This document shows positions 1 through 6,386 of a stretch of 8,345 bases of DNA, piece after piece; within the stretch, counting starts at the first letter, position 1, and the number at the start of each line of letters is the position of its first letter. A program made the translations under genes and the position numbers. The stretch covers positions 1 through 8,345 of the forward strand of contig CAIWRE010000260.1 in NCBI GenBank assembly GCA_903914985.1, read 5' to 3'. The DNA is from an uncultured beta proteobacterium (GTDB lineage: Bacteria > Pseudomonadota > Gammaproteobacteria > Burkholderiales > Burkholderiaceae_C). The notes below the pieces were generated by a model. It worked only from the letters and a program-made list of their open reading frames with translations, was not told where the DNA came from and made no database searches.

Positions 1-690
1 CTCAAGGTGCTGCGCTCGCTCAAACCCTGGACCAGCGAAACCCTGGTCAGCGACGTGGTGCGCGGCCAGTATGCCAGCGGCACCAGCGGCGGCCAACCGG
101 TGCCCGCCTACCGCGACGAGACGGGCGTCAATCCCCAGAGCAACACCGAAACCTTTGTGGCGCTGCGCACCGAGATCGCCAACTGGCGCTGGGCGGGTGT
201 GCCGTTCTACATACGTACCGGCAAACGCCTGGCAGGACGCGACGCGCGCATTGTGGTGAATTTCCGCCCCACGCCACACGCCATTTTTCAGTCCAGCAGC
301 CAAACCGGCAACCAGCTGGTGATCAATCTGCAGCCCAAAGACGGGCTGGAGTTGCACCTGTTTGCCCAAGGGCAAAACAACCGCAAGGCGGGCAACAGTG
401 CGGCGCAAGCCCTGGTGCCGGTGCAACTGGACTTGGACTTTGACAAACGCTTCGGTTCAGAGCGCGTAGGTGCTTACGAGCGCTTGCTGCTGGACGTGAT
501 CGACGGGCGCCTGAACTTGTTTGTTCGCAGCGACGAGCAAGAAGAGGCCTGGCGCTGGGTGGAACCGCTGATCAAGCATTGGTCGGCGGACGCCCAAGGG
601 CCGCGCCTGTATGCCGCGGGTACCTGGGGGCCCAGCGCCTCAAGCGCCATGATTGCGCGCGATGGTTTTTGCTGGGACGAAGAGTCCTGA
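1..690 (+). CDS. zwf: Glucose-6-phosphate 1-dehydrogenase, C-terminal part (5' end outside window)
   Basis: Cytosolic enzyme that oxidises glucose-6-phosphate to 6-phosphogluconolactone with reduction of NADP(+), the entry step to the Entner-Doudoroff and oxidative pentose-phosphate routes. The reading frame is open from base 1 and stops at TGA 688-690, giving about 229 residues, roughly the last half of a protein that is usually near 490 residues. What is visible is the C-terminal substrate-binding and dimerisation domain. It contains the conserved PFYIRTGKRL stretch (bases 202-231), whose lysine contacts the sugar phosphate in this family. Further on are NLQPKDGLELHLFAQ (bases 325-369), the ERLLLDVIDGR block (bases 480-512) and the WGPSASSAM tail. 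No frameshift or early stop is seen. The RpiR-type regulator gene starts 29 bases downstream on the same strand, so the two are likely co-transcribed. The missing N-terminal part would hold the Rossmann nucleotide-binding domain. Confidence 0.96.
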   Translation, partial: LKVLRSLKPWTSETLVSDVVRGQYASGTSGGQPVPAYRDETGVNPQSNTETFVALRTEIANWRWAGVPFYIRTGKRLAGRDARIVVNFRPTPHAIFQSSSQTGNQLVINLQPKDGLELHLFAQGQNNRKAGNSAAQALVPVQLDLDFDKRFGSERVGAYERLLLDVIDGRLNLFVRSDEQEEAWRWVEPLIKHWSADAQGPRLYAAGTWGPSASSAMIARDGFCWDEES

Positions 691-719
691 TTCCACCTCT
701 TTTTTCGAAGGCCACCGCC

Positions 720-1568
720 ATGCTTGACCGTATCAAAGCTGCCCTGCCCTCCCTGGCCCCGGCGGAACAACGCGTGGGGCGTTTGTGCCTGGCCGATCCA
801 CGGGCCTTTGCCAAGCTGCCTGTGAGTGAACTGGCGGACCGCTCGCATGTGAGCAAGCCCACGGTGGTGCGTTTTTGCCGCAGTGTGGGCTACGACGGAC
901 TGGCGGACTTCAAGCTCAAGCTCGCAGGCACGGTCAACGAGGGTGTGCCTTTTATCCACCGCAGCGTGGATGCGGATGACAAGATTGGCGATGTGATGGT
1001 CAAGGTCATCGACAACACCGTGGCCGCTTTGCTGAAGTACCGCAATGAGGCCAGCACCTTGGCCATGGAGCGCGCCGTGGTCGCGCTGGTAGAAGCCTAT
1101 AAGGCCGGTCGGCAAATCCAGTTTTTTGGCGTGGGTAACTCGGGCATCGTGGCACAGGACGGTCAGCACAAATTTTTCCGCCTGGGCGTCAACACCACGG
1201 CCTACAGCGACGGGCATATGCAGGTGATGAGTGCCTCGGTGCTGCGCGCTGGCGACTGCGTGGTGGTGATCAGCAACTCCGGGCGTACCCGTGACCTGAT
1301 GGACGCCTGCGATATTGCACGCAAAAACGGCGCGACCACCATCGTGATTACCGCCAGCGGATCGCCTCTGGCCAGTGCAGGCCATATTCACCTCAGTGCC
1401 GACCATCCCGAGGGTTTTGACAAATACAGCCCCATGGTGTCGCGCCTGATGCACCTGATGATTCTGGATATTTTGGCCACCGCGGTGGCCTTGCGCATCG
1501 GCAGCGGCACTCTGCAGCCCCTGCTGAGCGAAATGCGGAAAAACCTGCGCAGCAAGCGCTACACCTGA
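720..1568 (+). CDS. hexR: RpiR/MurR-family transcriptional regulator, HexR-like (HTH + SIS domains)
   Basis: Probable DNA-binding repressor of central sugar catabolism, 282 residues. The frame is open further upstream into zwf, but ATG at 720 is chosen because GAAGG at 707-711 gives an 8-base spacer and the protein then begins with the family-typical MLDRIKAALPSLAPAEQRV. Residues 1-77 form the RpiR helix-turn-helix domain (LPVSELADRSHVSKPTVVRFCRSVGY at about 33-58). Residues about 125-255 form a SIS sugar-phosphate-binding domain with the two serine loops GVGNSG (137-142) and SNSGRT (185-190). In pseudomonads HexR represses zwf and Entner-Doudoroff genes and is released by 2-keto-3-deoxy-6-phosphogluconate; the same effector is inferred here from the position directly behind zwf and from the fold. 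In many gammaproteobacteria the pair is divergent, whereas here it is tandem. No clear HexR palindrome is visible in the window; the operator would lie upstream of zwf. Another RpiR subgroup cannot be excluded. Confidence 0.85.
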   Translation: MLDRIKAALPSLAPAEQRVGRLCLADPRAFAKLPVSELADRSHVSKPTVVRFCRSVGYDGLADFKLKLAGTVNEGVPFIHRSVDADDKIGDVMVKVIDNTVAALLKYRNEASTLAMERAVVALVEAYKAGRQIQFFGVGNSGIVAQDGQHKFFRLGVNTTAYSDGHMQVMSASVLRAGDCVVVISNSGRTRDLMDACDIARKNGATTIVITASGSPLASAGHIHLSADHPEGFDKYSPMVSRLMHLMILDILATAVALRIGSGTLQPLLSEMRKNLRSKRYT

Positions 1569-1588
1569 GCGCCGTTGGGCCTTGCGCC

Positions 1589-2539
1589 CTAGCCGTTGTG
1601 CTCCATGGCCCGGCGTTGGCGATCGACGAAGTCCTGGTAAGTGTCAATGCCGCGCAGCTGCAGAATCGTGTTGCGCACAGCGGCTTCCACCAGCACGGCG
1701 ATATTGCGTCCCGCCACCACCTGAATCACCACTTTGCGCACCGGAATGCCGGCGACGTCCTGCGTCAGGGGCTCAAAAGGCATGCGTTCGTAGTCACGCT
1801 CCAGGGTCTCGCGGCGCACCAGATGCACGATGAGCTTGAGCCGCATCTTGCGCCGCACCGCTGTCTCGCCAAAGATGGCGCGGATGTCGAGCAGGCCAAT
1901 GCCGCGCACTTCCAGCAGGTTTTGCAGCAAATCAGGGCAGCGGCCTTCGATGGTGGTTTGGTTGATGCGGTACAAATCCACCGCATCGTCCGCCACCAGG
2001 CCGTTGCCACGCGAGATCAGCTCCAAACCCAGCTCGCTCTTGCCCAGGCCCGATTCGCCGGTGATCAGCACGCCCAGGCCCAGAATGTCCATGAACACGC
2101 CGTGCATGGACACGCGGTCGGCAAAGTGTTTGGACAAATAGGCGCGCAGCACGTCGATCACATACGCCGAAGATCCTGGCGCCGCGAACATCGGTATTTG
2201 GGCCCGCTCGCACATGGAGATCAAGGCCTCGGGAGCCTGCTGACCGTCGGCCAGCACGATCACCGGCGGCTCCAGCGTCACGATGCGCCCGATGCGCCGC
2301 GCGCAGTCGTCGGCCGTGGCGTTGGTGAGGTAGGCGATTTCGCGCTCACCCAGAATTTGAACGCGGTAGGGATGGATGTAATTGAGGTAACCCACCAAGT
2401 CCGCGCCAGAGCGTGCGGCGCGCACCGCTACCTCGTCAAAGCGGCGCTCGGATGCGCCCAAGCCGGCGATCCACTCCCAATGCAAATACGAGCGAAAGGC
2501 CTCGAAGAGGACGTCAGCACTGATGGCGTTGGGTTTCAC
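1589..2539 (-). CDS. hprK: HPr kinase/phosphorylase
   Basis: Bifunctional enzyme that phosphorylates a regulatory serine of HPr (and removes it again), 316 residues, the usual length for proteobacterial HprK. The N-terminal domain carries the conserved WEWIAGLGASERRFDEVAVR (21-40). The catalytic C-terminal domain has MHGV with the catalytic histidine (His146), a Walker A loop GESGLGKS (161-168), VADD (182-185) and the HprK signature LLEVRGIGLLDI (208-219), so all key catalytic elements are present. The start is GTG (2537-2539): an in-frame TAG lies nine codons upstream, no ATG intervenes, and a GAGG stands 11 bases before the start, a somewhat long spacer. The gene follows ptsN after 36 bases on the same strand and is probably co-transcribed. 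Its 3' end faces the 3' end of the RpiR regulator with only 20 bases between them. The HPr and enzyme I genes are not in this window; betaproteobacteria often keep them elsewhere. rapZ, which often follows hprK, is absent here. Confidence 0.96.
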   Translation of the reverse strand: MKPNAISADVLFEAFRSYLHWEWIAGLGASERRFDEVAVRAARSGADLVGYLNYIHPYRVQILGEREIAYLTNATADDCARRIGRIVTLEPPVIVLADGQQAPEALISMCERAQIPMFAAPGSSAYVIDVLRAYLSKHFADRVSMHGVFMDILGLGVLITGESGLGKSELGLELISRGNGLVADDAVDLYRINQTTIEGRCPDLLQNLLEVRGIGLLDIRAIFGETAVRRKMRLKLIVHLVRRETLERDYERMPFEPLTQDVAGIPVRKVVIQVVAGRNIAVLVEAAVRNTILQLRGIDTYQDFVDRQRRAMEHNG

Positions 2540-2575
2540 GGGGTGAGGCGCCTCGGTGGGGGGCTACTGGAAAAA

Positions 2576-3043
2576 TCAGTGAACCTGGGTAGAGCGCCAG
2601 CCGGTGAGCAAAGCGTGCAGTTCGACCGCGTCGGTCGTGGTGGTCAGGCGCTCGCGCATGGTGGCGTCGCCCAACAGTTCGGCGATTTCAGACAGGATTT
2701 CCAGATGCTTTTGGGTTGCGGCTTCGGGCACCAGCAGAAATATCAGGAGCGTGACGGCCTGGTCATCCGGGGCATCAAAGCCAATCGGCTTGAGCAACTG
2801 AAACGCCGCCGCCATGGGCGCTTTCAAGCCCTTGATCCGGCCGTGGGGGATGGCAACGCCGTGGCCCAGCCCGGTAGAGCCCAGGCGCTCGCGCGAGAAC
2901 AGGCTGTCAGTGACCAGGGCGCGGCTTAAACCGTGCAGGCTCTCAAACAGCAGACCGGCCTCTTCAAAAGCCCGCTTTTTGCTAGAAACGTCCACCTGCG
3001 CAAGCACATGGGGTGGGGGCAAAAGAGTGGCAAGGCGGTTCAT
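2576..3043 (-). CDS. ptsN: Nitrogen-PTS EIIA protein (EIIA-Ntr)
   Basis: Phosphoacceptor protein of the regulatory nitrogen phosphotransferase system, 155 residues. It takes phosphate from the HPr-type carrier and acts in the cytosol by binding partner proteins rather than by moving sugar. The active-site histidine is His67 in GHGVAIPHGR (60-69), and the fructose/mannitol EIIA fold is supported by SSKKRAFEEAG (20-30) and VTLLIFLLVPE (97-107). The frame is open 12 codons further upstream to a GTG at 3079, but that extension runs through the stem and U-tract of the hpf terminator and adds a non-homologous MAGFFMCIIRPL. ATG at 3043 matches the family's usual beginning (MNRLATLLPP). No good Shine-Dalgarno precedes it. 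A CATAAT hexamer, close to a sigma70 -10 box, lies at 3054-3059, ten bases before the ATG, so a promoter giving a very short leader is possible but unproven; its -35 region is poor. The gene sits between hpf and hprK as in many proteobacteria. Confidence 0.95.
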   Translation of the reverse strand: MNRLATLLPPPHVLAQVDVSSKKRAFEEAGLLFESLHGLSRALVTDSLFSRERLGSTGLGHGVAIPHGRIKGLKAPMAAAFQLLKPIGFDAPDDQAVTLLIFLLVPEAATQKHLEILSEIAELLGDATMRERLTTTTDAVELHALLTGWRSTQVH

Positions 3044-3064
3044 AAGTGGGCGGATTATGCACAT

Positions 3065-3095
3065 AAAAAAACCCGCCACGGCGGGTGGCGGGTTT
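3065..3095 (-). terminator. Intrinsic terminator after hpf
   Basis: A perfect 11-bp inverted repeat (arms 3069-3079 and 3085-3095, loop GGCGG at 3080-3084) is followed on the minus strand by a run of seven U (3071 down to 3065). It begins 24 bases after the hpf stop codon and ends 21 bases before the ptsN ATG. The GC-rich stem plus U-tract is a classical rho-independent terminator for minus-strand transcription. It would separate hpf from ptsN-hprK or set their ratio by read-through. On the plus strand the tract after the stem is only three T, so one-way action is most likely. Confidence 0.9.
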
Positions 3096-3118
3096 GTGGA
3101 CCTCGAAGGGAAACGCGC

Positions 3119-3448
3119 TTACATCAGCCGCTTGGGCGCTTCGTGATGGTGGTTTTGGATGCGGTCTTTGTGGCGAACCACCTGGCGGTCCAATTTGTCA
3201 ACCAATTCATCGACCGCCGCGTATAGATCTGAATGCGCGCTCTCGGCGAACAAATCACTGCCCTTGACGTGAATATTGCACTCGGCACGCTGACGGCGCT
3301 CTTTTTCCTTTTGGTTTTCGATACTGAGCAGGACCTTGATGTCAACCAGTTGGTCAAAGTGTCGGGTGATGCGGTCGAGTTTTTCAGTGACGTAGCTGCG
3401 CAGGGCAGGGGTAACTTCCAGATGGTGACCGCTGATTGTCAGATTCAT
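3119..3448 (-). CDS. hpf: Ribosome hibernation promoting factor, short HPF/RaiA (YfiA) family
   Basis: Small protein of 109 residues that binds the 30S subunit near the decoding centre and stabilises inactive ribosomes under starvation or in stationary phase. It starts MNLTISGHHLEVTPALRSYV, the typical beginning of the family (beta strand then helix), continues with SIENQKEKERRQRAECNIHVKG (43-64) and the conserved DLYAAVDELVDKLDRQVVRHKDR stretch (75-97), and ends in a short His- and Lys-containing tail. There is no long C-terminal dimerisation domain, so it is a short-form protein, as usual in proteobacteria. The frame is open 22 codons further upstream, but ATG at 3448 is chosen because GGAG at 3456-3459 gives a 7-base spacer and homology begins there. 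It is the first gene of the hpf-ptsN-hprK group. rpoN, which often precedes this cluster, is not adjacent: corA is divergent instead. Its transcript probably ends largely at the terminator 24 bases downstream. Confidence 0.94.
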   Translation of the reverse strand: MNLTISGHHLEVTPALRSYVTEKLDRITRHFDQLVDIKVLLSIENQKEKERRQRAECNIHVKGSDLFAESAHSDLYAAVDELVDKLDRQVVRHKDRIQNHHHEAPKRLM

Positions 3449-3515
3449 AGATGGGCTCCAGTTGCTCTCAGAATTTAAAACCCGGTGACCCGCAGGCCGC
3501 CGGTCCACTTCCACG

Positions 3516-3541
3516 AAAAACCAGAGGGTTTTCAGACCCTC
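3516..3541 (-). terminator. Hairpin with U-tract in the hpf leader (possible attenuator)
   Basis: On the minus strand a 6-bp stem GAGGGT/ACCCTC (3536-3541 with 3524-3529) encloses a 6-base loop (3530-3535). After three bases comes a run of five U (3520 down to 3516). The shape resembles a modest rho-independent terminator, yet no minus-strand gene lies upstream for it to end, since corA runs the other way. It sits about 70 bases before the hpf start codon. It may act as an attenuator, as a stabilising structure at the 5' end of the hpf mRNA, or have no function. Only the sequence features are seen; the role is inferred. Confidence 0.4.
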
Positions 3542-3547
3542 GACTCC

Positions 3548-3576
3548 ACTATGCGCCGCTTTGCCGGTAAACGCAA
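3548..3576 (-). promoter_or_regulatory. hpf: Candidate sigma70-type promoter for hpf
   Basis: Reading the minus strand, TTGCGT (3576-3571) and CATAGT (3553-3548) are separated by 17 bases. They match the consensus at three and four of six positions. Transcription would start near 3541, which is the first base of the hairpin described at 3516-3541, leaving a leader of about 93 bases before hpf. Matches of this quality are common by chance, so this is a candidate only. Confidence 0.28.
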
Positions 3577-3590
3577 AGACTTTCTATGCT
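3561..3590 (+). promoter_or_regulatory. corA: Candidate sigma70-type promoter for corA
   Basis: TTGCCG (3561-3566) and TATGCT (3585-3590) each match the sigma70 consensus at four of six positions, with an 18-base spacer, and lie 46 bases before the corA ATG. It overlaps the candidate hpf promoter on the other strand, so the two would compete for the same DNA. Weak evidence only. Confidence 0.22.
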
Positions 3591-3636
3591 GCATCGCAAC
3601 AGGGCAGAATAGGCCAAACCGATCAAAATTGCGCCC

Positions 3637-4626
3637 ATGCTAAATATCTTTACCCTTGCCAACGGCCGCCTGTTCCAGGAAGAAATCGAATCCCTGGAAG
3701 AACTCGCCCAGTTCCAGCCCATCTGGGTGGACCTGGAGTCGCCCACGGTGGAAGAAAAGCGATGGATCAAGCAGTACTACGGCCTGTCCATTCCTGAAGA
3801 CGCGATGGACGAGGACATTGAGGAGTCCGCCCGCTTCTACACCGAGGACAACGGCGAGTTGCACATTCGCAGCGACTTTTTGATCGCCGACGAAAACGAA
3901 CCCCGCACGGTGCGCGCTGCGTTTATTTTGATTTTGGTCAACGACAGCCTCAAAAGCAAAGGGGTTTTGTTTTCTATCCATGACGAAGACGTGCCGGTGT
4001 TCCGGCTGCTGCGCATGCGCGCGCGCCGTGCACCCGGCCTGATCGAAGACGCCAAAGAGGTGCTGCTAAAATTGTTTGACGCCGATGCCGAGTACTCCGC
4101 CGACACCCTCGAGGGCATTTACGACGAGCTGGAAAAAGTCAGCAAAAAAGTGCTCGCCGGCAATGTGACCGACGCGATTGCCGGTGAAGCGCTGGGCGCG
4201 ATTGCGCGGCATGAGGACTTGAGCGGCCGTATCCGGCGCAATGTGATGGACACCCGGCGTGCGGTGAGCTTCATGATGCGTTCGAAAATGCTCAACGCAG
4301 AGCAATTTGAAGAAGCACGACAGATTTTGCGTGACATCGATTCGCTCGATTCTCACACCGCGTTCCTGTTTGACAAGATTAACTTCTTGATGGACGCCAC
4401 CGTCGGTTTTATCAACATCAACCAGAACAAGATCATCAAGATCTTCTCGGTGGCCAGTGTGGCCCTGCTACCGCCCACCTTGATTGCCAGCGTGTACGGC
4501 ATGAACCTGAAGTTTCCGGAATTGGAATTTTTGGGCGCCTGGAGCTACCCCTACACCGTGGCGTTGATGGTGGCCAGCGCCTGGGTACCCATGTGGTACT
4601 TCCGCAAGCGGGGCTGGCTGAAGTAA
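3637..4626 (+). CDS. corA: CorA-family magnesium/cobalt transport protein
   Basis: Homopentameric inner-membrane channel for Mg(2+), also passing Co(2+) or Ni(2+) in many members; 329 residues, close to the family's usual length. The large N-terminal part (1 to about 265) is the cytosolic, acidic and helix-rich domain, including the long stalk helix with the FININ-type stretch near 258-263. Two membrane segments follow at about 268-287 and 303-322, joined by a short periplasmic loop that begins with the diagnostic YGMN selectivity motif (GMN at 288-290). The protein ends in the positively charged RKRGWLK, typical of a cytosolic C terminus. ATG at 3637 is the family start (MLNIFTLANGRL), though no convincing Shine-Dalgarno is visible before it. 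It is transcribed divergently from hpf and is monocistronic by position: the next gene is convergent, 25 bases away. Substrate preference within Mg/Co/Ni/Zn cannot be decided from sequence alone. Confidence 0.95.
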   Translation: MLNIFTLANGRLFQEEIESLEELAQFQPIWVDLESPTVEEKRWIKQYYGLSIPEDAMDEDIEESARFYTEDNGELHIRSDFLIADENEPRTVRAAFILILVNDSLKSKGVLFSIHDEDVPVFRLLRMRARRAPGLIEDAKEVLLKLFDADAEYSADTLEGIYDELEKVSKKVLAGNVTDAIAGEALGAIARHEDLSGRIRRNVMDTRRAVSFMMRSKMLNAEQFEEARQILRDIDSLDSHTAFLFDKINFLMDATVGFININQNKIIKIFSVASVALLPPTLIASVYGMNLKFPELEFLGAWSYPYTVALMVASAWVPMWYFRKRGWLK

Positions 4627-4651
4627 GGCTTGTTGCGCGGCAAAGGCCTCG

Positions 4652-6325
4652 TCAATGGGTGCGCAATTCACGGCGCAAAATTTTGCCCACCGGCGTTTTA
4701 GGCAGGTCTTCGCGGAACTCAATTTCTTTGGGTTGCTTGTAGCCCGTGAGGTTTTCCCGGCAATGGGCCCGCACCGTGACCTCGTCCAAGTTCGGGTCTT
4801 TTTTCACGATCACCAGCTTCACCGCCTCGCCCGTTTTGGCATCCGGAATGCCAATGCACGCACACTCCATCACTCCCTCAAGCTGGGCGACCACGTCTTC
4901 CAACTCCGTGGGGAACACGTTGAAGCCGCTCACCAGAATCATGTCTTTTTTGCGGTCCACAATTTTGAAATAGCCACGCTCGTCCATGGTGCCGATGTCG
5001 CCGGACTTGAAAAATCCGTCCGCGGTCATGACCTTGGCGGTCTCATCCGGACGCTGCCAGTAACCGGCCATCACCTGCGGGCCTTTGATCGCTATTTCGC
5101 CCGCCTGGCCTGGCGCGCACTCCTGCCCATCGTCGTCCAGCAGCTTCATGACAGTGCCGGGAATCGGCACGCCAATGGTGCCCGTAAATGCTTTGGAAGC
5201 GACCGGGTTGCAACTGGCTGACGGCGAGGTCTCGCTCAGGCCGTAGCCTTCGCAAATAGGACACCCGGTTTTTTCAAACCACAATTTCGCCACGCTGCTT
5301 TGCACCGCTGTGCCGCCACCGAGGGAAACGCGGAGGTGGCTCCAATCCACCGTATTGAAATCCGGGTGGTTGGCCAGTCCGTTGAACAGCGTATTGACTG
5401 CCGGAAAGCTGTGAATCGTATGTTTGCGGAGCTCCTGCAACACGGCAGGAATATCGCGTGGGTTGGGGATCAGGATCAATTTACCGCCCATGCGCATATT
5501 GAGCATAAGACCGATGGTGAAAGCAAAGATGTGGTACAGCGGTAAAGCACAGACGCTGGTGGGCTGTTCCCCGGCGGGTAAGTCTCTCATCACAGGCTCG
5601 TTCCAAACCTCGGACTGCAAGACGTTCGAAATCAAATTGCGGTGCAACAACACAGCACCTTTGGATACGCCTGTGGTGCCTCCCGTGTACTGCAGAACCG
5701 CCAGGTCATCCGCATGCAGGCGCGGTTTGGTAAAGGACGCCTTGCTGCCCTTAGAAACTGCGGCATTGAATCGCACAGCCTCCGGCAGATCGAAGGCGGG
5801 CACGAGCTTTTTACGTGAACGCACCACGTAATTGACCAAAGCGCCTTTGATGAGGCCCATTTGGTCACCCATGGCGCACAACACAATGTGCTTGATGGGG
5901 GTCGCCGCCACACATTTTTGCAATGTGACTGCAAAGTTTTCAAGAATGAAGATGGCCTTGGCACCCGAATCCTTCAGCTGGTGTTCCAGCTCGCGGGACG
6001 TGTAGAGCGGGTTCACGTTAACCACCACGTAGCCTCCACGCAGAATTGCAGCCACGGCCACCGGGTACTGAGGCACATTGGGCATCATGATGGCTACACG
6101 ATCACCCTTGTTGAGGCCCAGGCTTTGCAAATAGGCCGCGACGCTCAGGCTCAAGCGGTCGGTCTGCGCAAAACTGATGTCCACACCCATGAAGCTGTAG
6201 GCGATGCGATCGGCGTATTTTTCGAACGCTTCTTCCATCAGCACAACCAGCGAACCGTATGCCGCGGGGTCCACCTCCTGCGGCATGCCCGGCGGGTAGG
6301 CACCTAGCCAGGCGTGCGCAATCAT
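4652..6325 (-). CDS. fadD: Long-chain fatty-acid--CoA ligase
   Basis: Adenylate-forming enzyme that couples a long-chain fatty acid to CoA through an acyl-AMP intermediate, the activation step before beta-oxidation or lipid synthesis; peripheral to the inner membrane in this family. It has 557 residues, close to E. coli FadD. Motifs in order: NVNPLYTSRELEHQLKDSGAK (103-123), the ATP-binding loop YTGGTTGVSKGA (213-224), LPLYHIFAFT (261-270), EGYGLSETSP (359-368), SGDIG with the ribose-binding Asp (441-445), the FACS signature in 455-476 (DRKKDMILVSGFNVFPTELE) and the catalytic lysine in PVGKILRREL (Lys548). The frame is open 37 codons upstream into the end of pntB, but ATG at 6325 is preferred for its strong Shine-Dalgarno and the FadD-like beginning with a WLGAYPPGMPQEVDP segment. 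It follows pntB after 61 bases with no terminator in between, so it is probably expressed with the transhydrogenase. A FadD paralogue with a different chain-length preference remains possible. Confidence 0.93.
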   Translation of the reverse strand: MIAHAWLGAYPPGMPQEVDPAAYGSLVVLMEEAFEKYADRIAYSFMGVDISFAQTDRLSLSVAAYLQSLGLNKGDRVAIMMPNVPQYPVAVAAILRGGYVVVNVNPLYTSRELEHQLKDSGAKAIFILENFAVTLQKCVAATPIKHIVLCAMGDQMGLIKGALVNYVVRSRKKLVPAFDLPEAVRFNAAVSKGSKASFTKPRLHADDLAVLQYTGGTTGVSKGAVLLHRNLISNVLQSEVWNEPVMRDLPAGEQPTSVCALPLYHIFAFTIGLMLNMRMGGKLILIPNPRDIPAVLQELRKHTIHSFPAVNTLFNGLANHPDFNTVDWSHLRVSLGGGTAVQSSVAKLWFEKTGCPICEGYGLSETSPSASCNPVASKAFTGTIGVPIPGTVMKLLDDDGQECAPGQAGEIAIKGPQVMAGYWQRPDETAKVMTADGFFKSGDIGTMDERGYFKIVDRKKDMILVSGFNVFPTELEDVVAQLEGVMECACIGIPDAKTGEAVKLVIVKKDPNLDEVTVRAHCRENLTGYKQPKEIEFREDLPKTPVGKILRRELRTH

Positions 6326-6332
6326 CGGGTGG

Positions 6333-6338
6333 CCTCCT
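6333..6338 (-). promoter_or_regulatory. fadD: Shine-Dalgarno that fixes the fadD start
   Basis: On the minus strand AGGAGG lies seven bases before ATG 6325. This near-perfect ribosome binding site supports that start over the longer in-frame reading beginning at 6436, which would overlap pntB and add an Arg-rich, non-homologous leader. Confidence 0.85.
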
Positions 6339-6386
6339 GCGATCTGGTCTTTTCGATTGCCATGGATGCGACGCCGAAGGGCGGTA

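Noticed and set aside
474..1454. A 326-codon minus-strand reading opposite zwf and the RpiR regulator
   Set aside because: Low-complexity His/Gly-rich translation with no recognisable domain; the plus-strand genes explain the coding signal.
1569..1588. Possible terminator between the convergent regulator and hprK genes
   Set aside because: Only a 4-bp GGGC/GCCC stem with a 5-base loop and no U-tract on either strand; too weak to call.
1598..2929. A long open plus-strand reading of 443 codons antisense to hprK and ptsN
   Set aside because: Its translation is rich in His, Gln, Arg and Gly without any family motif, which is the usual product of reading high-GC genes backwards. Both genes on the other strand have full sets of conserved motifs.
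3036..3096. Sigma54-type promoter before ptsN
   Set aside because: GG and GC dinucleotides occur, but not at the required 10-base spacing, and the rest of the consensus is missing.
4627..4651. Possible bidirectional terminator between convergent corA and fadD
   Set aside because: Short TTGC/GCAA and AGGC/GCCT pairings exist, but there is no stable stem and no U-tract.
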